A DNA stretch of 56,823 bases from Paulinella micropora. Lineage: Eukaryota > Cercozoa > Imbricatea > Euglyphida. Made by a program: the position numbers and the translations under genes. Below are positions 34,410-43,535 of the stretch, piece after piece. Positions within the stretch are counted from its first letter, which is position 1. Each line of letters starts with the position of its first letter. The DNA lies in assembly GCA_009731375.1 (NCBI GenBank), contig BJOX01000050.1, positions 176,473 through 233,295 of the forward strand, read 5' to 3'. The notes under the pieces are model-generated. The model searched no databases and had not been told where the DNA came from. It was given only the letters and a program-made list of their open reading frames with translations.

Positions 34410-35560
34410 TTGAAGAGTGTTTAGTGAATCAGAACTCACTCGGAAAGTCTCGAATATTCTGTGCAATTTACCATATTTTAATACCTGGTATTAATAATTG
34501 AATGATTCAACTGATCGAAGACTATCTAGAATTCGGTTATATTAGTTGATTAGGTTCAGTAATGTTCAAAAGTGTTTGCAGCGTAAAAAAAAATCGTACG
34601 CGAATGCACTCAAGTTTAAATCACGAGATGGTTTAATAAGCCTGGCAATCAGCCTCGTAAGTCACCCGTAATGCAAGTCTTCACTAACGAGGAAATAACT
34701 AACCGGCGTTCAATTGAATACACACACTGCTGTCAATTGATATCAAAATATCTCCGACTCGGAGATAAGTGCATTGGACAATCGTTCATAATTCAACAGA
34801 CACTTCTCCTCAGTACGTATATATTATAACTTGAATTTGCTATAATAGTAGTGGTCATGTGATTATGTTTACCATAGTACTATTAGATATTAATTAATTA
34901 CATTTTTAGGTAGTAGTATATTTCATGATACTTTTTCTGATGCTGGTGGCAATAGTTTTTACGGTTACCTTTTCCCCTGAGCCGGGCATATCTATTGGAC
35001 ATTTAATTATACCCTCCTCAGTTATGTCCGTATTGCTATTTTGTACGTTAGCAATAATCGTTACGGTTAGTAGTATTAGACAGGATATAATGCAAGATGT
35101 CCTTCAAGAAATCTTGCTGAAATTTTTTGAATTCTAAAATATAATATTAATACTTAAAATCGATTGCTCATCATGTGGAAACAATATTTTAATATTTAGA
35201 GTAAAAAAAATATTCAAATTTCAAATTTACTATTGGTGTAACAGCTAGTTTCTTTGCTAATTCCAAAACCACTCCGCTTCAATCCGTGACTCTATCCCAG
35301 CCTGTTTCTGTCGTGGTTTTCACACCAAAATAATGTAAATCATATTTCTAATCATAAATAATATTAATTATATTTCAAAATATTCAAAATTGAATTTTGA
35401 ATTATGACCGTTACGTTTTGAATATATGACTTGTGACTGTGTCATGATGACACTAATCATAATACGATAGTCAAATTGATTCTTTCTTTTTTTAATATAT
35501 ATACTAATCTATTAAAAAGTATTTCAGTGGCAATTCATTTTATACCGATTTCCATAAATA
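34410..35560. other. AT-rich intergenic region
   Basis: No convincing gene. A 70-residue hydrophobic frame at 34925-35137 has no supporting context. CCTGTTTCTGTCGTGG at 35303 is repeated in inverted orientation at 35598 in the copia remnant. Confidence 0.5.
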
Positions 35561-35857
35561 TTATTGAAATTTAGACTTGTATTGATATGCCTCTCGTCCA
35601 CGACAGAAACAGGCTGCCTCTGGTGTCCTAACCTTAGCTTCTCGTTTCCCTCTCACTATGTTAGCTGTTGTGACTTTGTCACTTTGCTCCCAAGTGAGGC
35701 CCTTTGTGGGCGCGTCTCCCTCTACGTACCTCCTACTAGGGTGGTCTGCTTCGGGGCTTTGCGCCTCTAACGATGTGACGGGTGTTACCCCATCATCTTT
35801 GTCATCAGCTAGTTCTACCTTTGACTCTGATGGGAGACCGGAATCTGGACGGTGCAT
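35561..35857 (-). pseudogene. Post-integrase linker of copia element
   Basis: A 98-residue polar, acidic frame, of the kind found between integrase and RT in copia polyproteins. It is in another frame than integrase and stops where element sequence ends. Confidence 0.5.
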
Positions 35858-35874
35858 GTCTTTTTCTTCCTGTG

Positions 35875-36927
35875 TTACTCCTCATGTTTGTCTAACTCCC
35901 CCTCATCTTTATGTTCGGGTTCGTCTAACGGCTGTTCTAGCTTTACGGTGTCATTACTCTCCCCCTCAGATTCCTCGTCGTCCCATCTAACTTCTCTGGG
36001 TGGGTGAGCATCCTTGCCAACTACATTGTGGTTAAAGCGTACATTACGCACATTTGTGATGACCTTTCGACCATCCCAAACTCGGTATAGTTCCTTAAAT
36101 ACATCGTATCCAAGTAACATCACACGCTTTCCCCTATAGTTGCCTTTGCCTACCTGCTTTCCTATGTACATTACACCTAAACATCCTATAGGCTTAAGTT
36201 GTCGGATAGCTGGCTTGTAGCCTAGACATTGCTCAAAAGGTGAGGTTCTTTTCCCAGGCCCTGTCGTGGCTGGTAGAATGTTGTGCAAAGTTGTGGCTGT
36301 GTGTTCCATTTCCGCCCAAAACTGGGGTGGTAAATTAGCCTCATATCGCATGGCCCGGGCTGGTCCGGCTGTGATGTCGTTGACCTTCTCAGCTATGGGG
36401 TTGCAATCTTTATCACCTGGAGCACTTGTCTTCCAAATGAATTGTAGGGGTTTCCACCACTCTATAATCTCAGTTGGGACATCGAACTCGTTGTCGCAAG
36501 TGATCTGTCTGACTTTCTTCCCTGTCTGCCTTTCAAACCATGCTACCGCTTGCTTCAAACAGTCTACAAACTCGTTCTTGTAACGTAAATAATAATCTTT
36601 GATGTACCCCGAGTAATCGTCTGTAACGCAAAATTTATAGTACTTACCGTGAATTGACATGACCGCCCAAGGTCCGGAAGTATCTATATGCAAAATCTCA
36701 CAAGGGTAACTCGCTCTCCTAATTCTATTAACCTTAAATCTGGGTAACACTTTAGCTTTCCCCATCATACAGGCTTCACAAAATCTAACACTATCCTCGC
36801 TTCCTGTTAATTTTCTACCCATTGCCTTGCCTAATGCACAGGTCTTCGGTAAAGCTTTATGCCCACTACACTGATGTATGACGTAAATGTCAACGGGCTT
36901 ACCCTTCTTACCTTTCTCAGGATACAT
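35875..36927 (-). CDS. Copia-type integrase
   Basis: This is a 350-residue frame. The zinc site is H-x4-H (HQCSGH) with CEAC. The catalytic core has Asp in EILHIDTSGPW, Asp in ITCDNEFD and Glu in NPIAEKVND, with 34 residues between the last two. The C-terminal region has the copia signature: GCLGVMYI, then RGKRVMLLGYD, then YRVWDGRKVITNVRNVRF. The tail is acidic. All catalytic residues are present, so the domain itself could be functional even though the element is truncated. Confidence 0.88.
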   Translation of the reverse strand: MYPEKGKKGKPVDIYVIHQCSGHKALPKTCALGKAMGRKLTGSEDSVRFCEACMMGKAKVLPRFKVNRIRRASYPCEILHIDTSGPWAVMSIHGKYYKFCVTDDYSGYIKDYYLRYKNEFVDCLKQAVAWFERQTGKKVRQITCDNEFDVPTEIIEWWKPLQFIWKTSAPGDKDCNPIAEKVNDITAGPARAMRYEANLPPQFWAEMEHTATTLHNILPATTGPGKRTSPFEQCLGYKPAIRQLKPIGCLGVMYIGKQVGKGNYRGKRVMLLGYDVFKELYRVWDGRKVITNVRNVRFNHNVVGKDAHPPREVRWDDEESEGESNDTVKLEQPLDEPEHKDEGELDKHEE

Positions 36928-37019
36928 AGCGTATAAAACGCTGCCTCTAGCTTCCTCGTTCTCACTTACTCTCGCTTGCTTGTTCTCATTTTCTCTCTTT
37001 TTGGGGATTTCCGCCCCGT

Positions 37020-37595
37020 TTACCCCGTCTTCTTCTTCTCTTTCACTTTGGGGTTGTAACGCTCGTTTATGTTGAGGGGCTTGTCTTTTTCATTGTCCCA
37101 GCGATAGAGCATGCCAGGCGTAAGTCTCCCCCTCACGATCACGTCACTCTCTTTAATCCTTATGGGGTGTTCTAGGATTAGTAGTTGCCCATTTTGGTGA
37201 ATGATAGATCTGTGGTGATTGTGGTCCATGTTTCCAGTAGACATAATTTTGAATGGCACCCTGTTGTCTAACAACATATCTTTCTTTACCAAAACTGGCT
37301 TTCCCGATCCATCTATTCTTGTCAACCTCGCTTCCCCCATATTTCGCACTACGCTCTCTCCGTTTCCGGTGACTAAGCTAACGGGTTCAATCTCTCGGAC
37401 GTTGTGTAAGATGTGCGGCGTGCATGCTATATCCCTGGAAGATCCGCTGTCTTGAACTATCATCTTTTTCTTGCGTCCTACCGTCTCGCTATCGTCGCAT
37501 GAGATTGTGATCTTCCTCTTCTTCCTCCTCACTCTCTTTCTTTTGGGCTTTGTCCTTTCTTTCTCTCTCAAATCTCTCCTCGTACATCCAATCAA
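37020..37595 (-). CDS. Copia-type aspartic protease
   Basis: The 191-residue frame has a Lys/Arg-rich lead and the active-site motif IVQDSGSSRDIAC (about residues 67-79). A VTGNGESVVRNMGEA strand follows, then GMLYRWD near the end, which in copia polyproteins precedes the integrase zinc site. The catalytic Asp-Ser-Gly is intact. Confidence 0.8.
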   Translation of the reverse strand: MIGCTRRDLREKERTKPKRKRVRRKKRKITISCDDSETVGRKKKMIVQDSGSSRDIACTPHILHNVREIEPVSLVTGNGESVVRNMGEARLTRIDGSGKPVLVKKDMLLDNRVPFKIMSTGNMDHNHHRSIIHQNGQLLILEHPIRIKESDVIVRGRLTPGMLYRWDNEKDKPLNINERYNPKVKEKKKTG

Positions 37596-37621
37596 GCTCT
37601 TCTCGTGCCTCGCAATACGAT

Positions 37622-38263
37622 TTAAAGCTTATGGGAATTCCCGACCTCATCTCCTCGGAGGTTCTGGAGTGTTCTAGGTTTTTCTGGGTCAAACTGATCA
37701 TCCTCCTTCATATCTGAGTGTCCGTCTATCTCCCGTCTCTTCTTGTCAAACTCCCTCTTCCTCACTGCTGCCTGTTCTGGACTGAAGAACTTGTATGCAT
37801 CTCCTGAGTGTAACTTCCGCAAAAGTGCGTTTAGTGTAACCCCTCTCGCTTCTACCTCATGCCAAATCTTCATAAGGTGGGGCATCGATCGCACGATGAA
37901 AAGAGCAAACTGATTATCATGGTTCTTAGCTAAGTCGAGTATTCCATAGTCTATTATTCCTAACAGCTCTGTGTAAAACTCGTTTTCTTTGCCGTCCGGG
38001 TCGTAACATAAACCCTCTTTCACTACTATCTTTTCTGCTCCCTTCGTTAACGCATATAGCAACCTAGCTATTTCCGTCTTCTCAGGTCTTGGATGTCCTT
38101 CGCTATGTCTGAACTCACACTCCCACTTAGCTCTTTCCTTAGCCTTCGCACTCTGAGTGGTTTTAGCTGCTCGCTTCTCTATGACTGTCTCTCTTGTGAT
38201 TTGTGGTGTGCCTGCTGCATGCTTTAGAAATACCTCGTTCACAGCCCAAAACACATCTGTCAA
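37622..38263 (-). CDS. Unrecognised ORF between Gag and protease of copia element
   Basis: A 213-residue frame, mostly charged and helical, with no motif I know. It lies in the copia element between the Pro-rich region and protease, where copia elements normally have little or nothing. Its first part overlaps another minus frame (38432-38163). Confidence 0.45.
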   Translation of the reverse strand: MTDVFWAVNEVFLKHAAGTPQITRETVIEKRAAKTTQSAKAKERAKWECEFRHSEGHPRPEKTEIARLLYALTKGAEKIVVKEGLCYDPDGKENEFYTELLGIIDYGILDLAKNHDNQFALFIVRSMPHLMKIWHEVEARGVTLNALLRKLHSGDAYKFFSPEQAAVRKREFDKKRREIDGHSDMKEDDQFDPEKPRTLQNLRGDEVGNSHKL

Positions 38264-38826
38264 CAGTCCATCTGCCTCGGCTACTCTCTCTCCTTCCTTC
38301 TGTCATAATCACGACATCTCCCGTTTCATTGTCCAAAATACACAGGTTGTTCAGCTGTTCACTTATTCTCTTAAAGTCTTCAAAGCTTATTACCTTTCCG
38401 TGTTCTGTGTCTCTTTTACTGCTCTTCCCCACAGGTGTTTCGTGTGTGTGTGTCGCTTGTCTGCTCTGTCTGTGACTCTACACTGTCTCCTACTCTATCC
38501 AAAGGAGACGGACCTTGTGGTAGTAGCGATGGTGGCCAAGACTTTCCCTCACTTGTCCCTCCTACACGCTCCACAGGCTCAATGCAAGCAGTCTCTCTTT
38601 CAGCTCTGGTCCCGCCGGTCCGTGCCTCGTTCCCTGGCATCATAGCGTCATTCCGTGAATCTGTATAAACTCCTTTCTTACCGGGTTTTTCGACACTTTC
38701 CTTGTCTTTTCCTCCGATATTTGCGGGACTTAGCGAGTTTTTCTTCACGGGTTTTTCCGTATCTTTTTGCGAGATTTGCTGTGCACTCGCCCCCTTTCCC
38801 TCCCTCTCTCTCAGTATGCTTATCAT
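38163..38826 (-). CDS. Unrecognised, disordered ORFs in copia element
   Basis: Two overlapping minus frames (38826-38416 and 38432-38163) of Lys/Glu/Ser-rich composition. Either they are a decayed continuation of the polyprotein or an extra domain. No family recognised. Confidence 0.35.
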
Positions 38827-38882
38827 CTCACTCTCTGAAGGATAATCACGGGAAAGACGTGGGCGACGTGAAGGGTCTTGTG

Positions 38883-39790
38883 CTAGTCAATGTCAGGGAA
38901 TAGTGGGTCCTGACGGACATGATAACCACATAAGTCTGCATACACTAGCCTCTTTGCTGCCCCACCCGCCTTGCCCCAACTCCCCCCCTGTCCAAACTTG
39001 ACTCCACACTGTTCTCCCTTCCAGTTCAGCCCAGTACAACGAGTGGTTAGTGGGCCTGTGGTGTGGCTCTTAGGAGTGGATGTAGTGGGACGTGGTGTTT
39101 CGTTCTTTGTATGTCTAGAGTTCTGAGGGGGTGTGGGTGTCGGTTTCTCACTTGCTTTCCGTTTCTCTTTCTCTTTCACTTGCGAGGGTTTTGGTTGCAA
39201 TGGTGAGGGTTGCACACGTTGTGTGTTTCGTGAGGTTGTGAGGGCAGGAGTAGTTGTTGTAGAGGTGTTGGGGTGTTGAGCACTAGTGAGAGTGCGGTGT
39301 GGAGGGTTGTGGGGTCTGTCTCGGAGTGTGTTTCGAGCCAATGGAGCACTCGACAGTTCCCCCCTCCCCNNNNNNNNNNTTGCGGGTAGATCTAAGGGTT
39401 TGTTCTCACTTTGCTCCTTTGGAGGCTCACTATCCTCCTCGCCCTCTTGCTCTGCTTCACGAGCAATTATGCTTTCCCCACTTTCTATGTTTCCCTCCAT
39501 TGCTTCTTCGCTACCCTCCATCATGACTAGCCCATTCTCTTCTTCTTCTGAGCTGTCTTCCCCCTCAGACTTATCTCCTTCTTCCTCCTCGCCTTCCTCA
39601 CCTACTTCTCCCCTCATAAGAGTGACTCCTTTGGCTCCTTTCTTTCTAAACTTGCCACTCTTGTCTCTTTGCTTCCCTTTTGTGGAGTCAGAGTGAGCTG
39701 ACTTTGGACTAGTTCGTTTGGGGCTTGACTTTCGTTTGGGGCAAAAACGCTTTGTGTGTCCAGTCTGATAGCAGTTATAGCATGTCGCTG
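38883..39790 (-). CDS. CCHC zinc knuckle plus acidic and Pro/Thr-rich Gag tail
   Basis: The knuckle is CYNCYQTGHTKRFC (first Cys codon ending at 39782), exactly C-x2-C-x4-H-x4-C. The same frame continues through Lys/Ser-rich sequence, a strongly acidic stretch (39617-39390), a 10-base gap (39370-39379) and a Pro/Thr-rich stretch. It closes with a Cys-containing C-terminal segment at 38885. It is in the same frame as the upstream Gag domain but separated from it by a stop near 39948. Confidence 0.7.
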
Positions 39791-39947
39791 TCAGCCACCA
39801 CTCCTGCTCTGAACTATCACTTCCATTCTTGTTGCCCTTGCCCTTCCCGTTCTTAGTCCATTTCTTGTGCTTCTCTCTCTTTTCTCTTTTCTCTCCTCCC
39901 TCTCCCTCTCCAAACAGTAGATTCGCTCCCTTACACTCTCTCTTCCT

Positions 39948-40409
39948 CTATTTCTCCTTCCTGCGTTCCTTTCTCAGTCTCTTCTGCTTCACTTCCCACA
40001 ACACGTAAATTTCTCTTGCCGACTCTACCATATCATCATGTGTTGGCCTGCTCGCTGCTGCTAATCTATAATGATCGTTGAGGTATGCGGGCCCATAGGC
40101 CTCATGCTCTGCTAGCTTCTCTAACAACCCATTTACTGCTTCCTCTGGCTCAAAGGGCTTCCCTCTCAGGGCTTCTAGCCAGCTCTTCTGCAGTAGATGT
40201 TGTGTTAGATACTCATCCATATCCTCTGTCGGTCTCGGTCTCATCTCTTTAAATGCTTTCTCCTCTATGTATCTCGCCGCACCACTTAGATTACCGTATT
40301 TTGCTTTGACAATGCAGACTTTCTCAAACGGGCAATGAACATTTTTACTGCGAAGAAATTGAATCACCTTAAATTCCGAGAATGCTGTTGTTACGAGAAG
40401 TTGGAACAT
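39948..40409 (-). CDS. Gag domain of copia element
   Basis: The 153-residue helical frame has an YGNLSGAARYIEEKAF segment and an MDEYLTQHLLQ segment, followed by NGLLEKL and an AYLNDHYRL region. The size and order are those of the copia Gag (UBN2-like) domain. It ends in a Lys/Arg-rich stretch and a stop. The real start may be further upstream, because the Met at 40409 is preceded by open sequence. Confidence 0.6.
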   Translation of the reverse strand: MFQLLVTTAFSEFKVIQFLRSKNVHCPFEKVCIVKAKYGNLSGAARYIEEKAFKEMRPRPTEDMDEYLTQHLLQKSWLEALRGKPFEPEEAVNGLLEKLAEHEAYGPAYLNDHYRLAAASRPTHDDMVESAREIYVLWEVKQKRLRKERRKEK

Positions 40410-42146
40410 TCTGCAGCGATGCAGATACTGCTGTTCTTATCTGTATCTCTTCTTTCTCAGCAAGTACACATCCTTGTTGGTTCTTGTCATCGCTCTTTTC
40501 TTCTTTCTGTTTGCCCTATCCTCCCAAGCTTCTTCTCTTCTTTTGAGAGGTCTTTCCAGTTGGCAGGTTTCTCTGTCTGTGTCTTCTGGTCTTGTGATGT
40601 TTGGCTACCTCTCTGTCTCTGTTGTCGTGTTTATTGTGTCTCTGTTTCATCTTCTTCGTCTGATCCTTCCGGTGTGTCCACCTCGTGTGGTTCTCTCGGT
40701 TCTTCCATTTCTTCTGCTTTTCTCATCCTGTCTCTATCAAACCATACTTTGTTTTTGCCGCTTTATGGTCTTGGAAAGCATCATAAAACATGCAATATCC
40801 CCGAGTTGTGCTAATCCAGTAGGCATACTCCTCTATCTGGTAATAGCAACTCTGTAAAATCTTTTTTATTCCCGCTAAACACCGGTGTGTGAGACATCAA
40901 TTGTCTCGTGCTGATCGCATGGTGCCGAAATTCGTTTCCCCAGCGGCTCATAACCGTTGATTAGGTAAATACCCGGTCACTCACGGACCTAATACCTTAG
41001 ACGCCGGTTTGCTGAGGGACTCCGTTAGAAGCCACGATACCAATCGACACTTTTAATACGCACGTAGATAGCAGAACTGACAAACTCAAAGGTAATAATG
41101 AAACTGAAATAAAATCCGCACGACTGTAATTATTACACAATGATTAGTGTCCAATCCTGAATGTCAATATGGACAGTTACGTCCGTTACAAATTTATTGA
41201 CTAGAATTATACGGATAATACGTCCGTTACAAATTTATTGACTAGAATTATACGGATAAATTACTTACCAGTCACAAAGTAATCACTAAAAGTAAAACGT
41301 AGTTGTCCTACCAACGCCCTAACATATTTATGAGCTGTAAGACAGTCAATTGTTTTATGTACTAGTAATATGAATTATATATATATATTAATATACATAT
41401 ATATACATATACTACTATTAATATATATATATACATATATTTGTTTTCAGCTGCACTTGAGGGGCTGTTTTCCGGTTGACTCTACACGTCTCAAACATAT
41501 TGAAAATTTCTTGAAATTTGATCACTTGAAATTGTTTATTGAGACATACTGTAGTCACGGTATTTTATTAATATATTCATAGTTCAAAAGCTAATAGAGC
41601 AATCCAAAAAAACAGATTCAGCAGTCATAATCGTGTTGCTTTGACTATTTTTCAGTAATATTAATAAAAAGAATTTGATAGCGTTGTGCCATCCGGACAC
41701 TTTTCCCGCAAAAATTCGGGAAAATTTCCATCCAATATGGTGACTCTTGAAAAGTGTACAAACTTCATTCGAGTCGTTTATTAAAACTGCTTAACATTTT
41801 TTGAATCCGATTGAAGTACTGTAATTACTTACATCTGAATTTTAATATACTATAATTTAAGTTAAAACAATCTTACCACGCACTTAACTTTGTGTTGTGA
41901 GGACCAAACTTACATAGGCTGTTTATTAATTTAACATTGAATCATGACTTTGAGCATAATAATACGTGAATTTTCAAAGCTGTGACACTGTCAAAGCTTC
42001 AAACATGACTAATACAAAACATTTGTCGGCAGCGAGCCTGCTCAGTGATAAGTACTTAAGTATTAATATATGATACTAGTATATATAAGGCATATCTAAT
42101 ATTATGCGTATATGTATATATATTAACCTTGCAAGCTTTGAAACTG
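40410..42146. other. AT-rich intergenic region with a 41-bp tandem duplication
   Basis: TACGTCCGTTACAAATTTAT plus 21 more bases is repeated once at 41178-41259. It lies about 150 bp upstream (minus sense) of the possible copia primer-binding site and could be LTR sequence. The rest (41260-42146) is AT-rich with short (TA)n and no gene signal. Confidence 0.5.
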
Positions 42147-43535
42147 CTACTCACACTCCTTAAATGAGCTGAGATCGAACGGGGCACCCTGTATGATCCA
42201 AGTCCTCATCATGGCCAGCTGGTCCTCTGTCGCCTTTTCCTGCCTGGCGGGCATTCTGTCCCCTGACCCACCAACTCTTATGTGCGAGCCAGCCAACTTG
42301 TGATAAAGATATGAGCTGGATACATCGCAGGGCTTAATGAGCATCATGCCTGGCCTCTGCTTGGATAAGACCTTCACAGTGTTATCATATGTTGTTCTAA
42401 CATCGCCGAAAACCAACAGCGGATGCTGCGGCCCGTGACCCTGAAACGCCTTGAGAACGATCCAAAGCGGATAGATGTCATGAACGAAAGTGACAACACC
42501 CGGCTTTGTATCTAATGGTCCGACAGAATCAGAAGAATCCTCGAGTATAAAAGGGAGGTCACTGCCTCTGATTTCACCACGCTCCAACAGAGGAGAGACA
42601 CCAGAAGCTCTGGTGTTGTCAACAAACCTATTATCTTGACATGACACTCTAGCGTCAAACACAGATGGCGCGCCATCGTTGATCCACGTCCTCATCATCG
42701 CCAACTGATCGTCAGAAGCCTTTGCACCAAAGGGAGGCATAATGGCACCCGAGCCGCCGGCTTTGGCATATGAGCCGATCATCTTGTGGTACAGGTAAGA
42801 GTTTGCTACGTCACAAGGTGCTATCAGCAACATCCCTTGCCGTTGCTTGGACATGACGTTCACGGTATTTCGGAAGGCGGTCTTGGCATCCCCCAAAGCT
42901 AGGAGCGGATCTCCTGAGCCATGCCCTTGCAGGACCCCCAGTGAGGCCCACATGGGGTAGATATCGTCCTGGAAATTCACTCGGTGGGTCCTATCAAGCC
43001 TGCTGACAAAATTGTTTCCTGAAACTTCCCCAGTCTCTGCAAGTTTGGCAGAACGAAAAGCAACAGGGTGTGGACAACAGGACTGACCACAGCGACTAAA
43101 TCCCGCTGGGCAGTCGATAAACCCGTCGTTACGCTCCCTAGGTAGCGAAGTGCCAGGCTCGGAACCTCCATCGAGCGATTCACTGGAAGACAGGCAACAT
43201 CCACGTGCACAAGAAACTTGTCCCAAAGGACACACAAAGACTGGAGCCACTGCCGATGTGCTTGGGGATGTTGCAGCTGAAGAACTTGAGGCGGGACAGC
43301 AACCACTCCCACAAGAGATTTGACCCAGAGGACACACAAAGACAGGGGCAACTATGGAAGGAGCCATGATTGAACGTGAAATCGGTTCGGGCTTCTTTGC
43401 AGAGCAACAGCCACCGTCTGGCGAGCAAACCACTTCATCCAGGCGACAGACGATACTGGCCTTTTTGCTAGGCAGAGAAACACACTGGGCCTCCTTGGCA
43501 ACATAACACCACGGGCCTTCCAGCGTGAAACAGCA
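42147..43535 (-). CDS. Terminal exon: module, three CPxGQ-type repeats, two haem-less cytochrome-like domains
   Basis: 462 codons then TAG (42147-42149). It opens with Cys-Cys and PWCYVAKEAQCVSLPSKKA, followed by two CPLGQ repeats and a variant CPAGFSRCGQSCC. The first cytochrome-like domain (about 42985-42665) is almost identical at DNA level to that at 48684-48369. The second (about 42560-42180) is diverged (VHDIYPLWIVLKAFQGHG, MMLIKPCD, SYLYHKLAG, LAMMRTWIIQGAP). Both lack the two haem-linking Cys but keep the His. No GPI or membrane anchor follows; the protein ends FKECE. Confidence 0.82.
   Translation of the reverse strand, partial: CCFTLEGPWCYVAKEAQCVSLPSKKASIVCRLDEVVCSPDGGCCSAKKPEPISRSIMAPSIVAPVFVCPLGQISCGSGCCPASSSSAATSPSTSAVAPVFVCPLGQVSCARGCCLSSSESLDGGSEPGTSLPRERNDGFIDCPAGFSRCGQSCCPHPVAFRSAKLAETGEVSGNNFVSRLDRTHRVNFQDDIYPMWASLGVLQGHGSGDPLLALGDAKTAFRNTVNVMSKQRQGMLLIAPCDVANSYLYHKMIGSYAKAGGSGAIMPPFGAKASDDQLAMMRTWINDGAPSVFDARVSCQDNRFVDNTRASGVSPLLERGEIRGSDLPFILEDSSDSVGPLDTKPGVVTFVHDIYPLWIVLKAFQGHGPQHPLLVFGDVRTTYDNTVKVLSKQRPGMMLIKPCDVSSSYLYHKLAGSHIRVGGSGDRMPARQEKATEDQLAMMRTWIIQGAPFDLSSFKECE

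Larger units (their letters stand above)
35561..40409 (-). mobile_element. Ty1/copia-type retrotransposon without reverse transcriptase
   Basis: Reading on the minus strand: Gag (from 40409), CCHC knuckle (39782), acidic and Pro/Thr-rich region, two unrecognised ORFs, protease, integrase. Protease before integrase and the integrase C-terminal wording identify the copia superfamily. The frame ends about 100 codons after the integrase (35561) and AT-rich DNA follows, so RT-RNaseH and the 3' LTR are missing. A possible primer-binding site (TGGTATCGTGGCTT, minus) lies at about 41045. Confidence 0.85.

Noticed and set aside
34925-35137. 70-residue hydrophobic ORF as a small membrane protein gene
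   Set aside because: AT-rich, isolated, no splice partners, and its hydrophobicity is expected from T-rich codons.
35303-35613. 16-bp inverted repeat CCTGTTTCTGTCGTGG as transposon ends
   Set aside because: One arm lies inside the copia remnant and no further symmetry or target-site duplication was found; it could still reflect a rearrangement.
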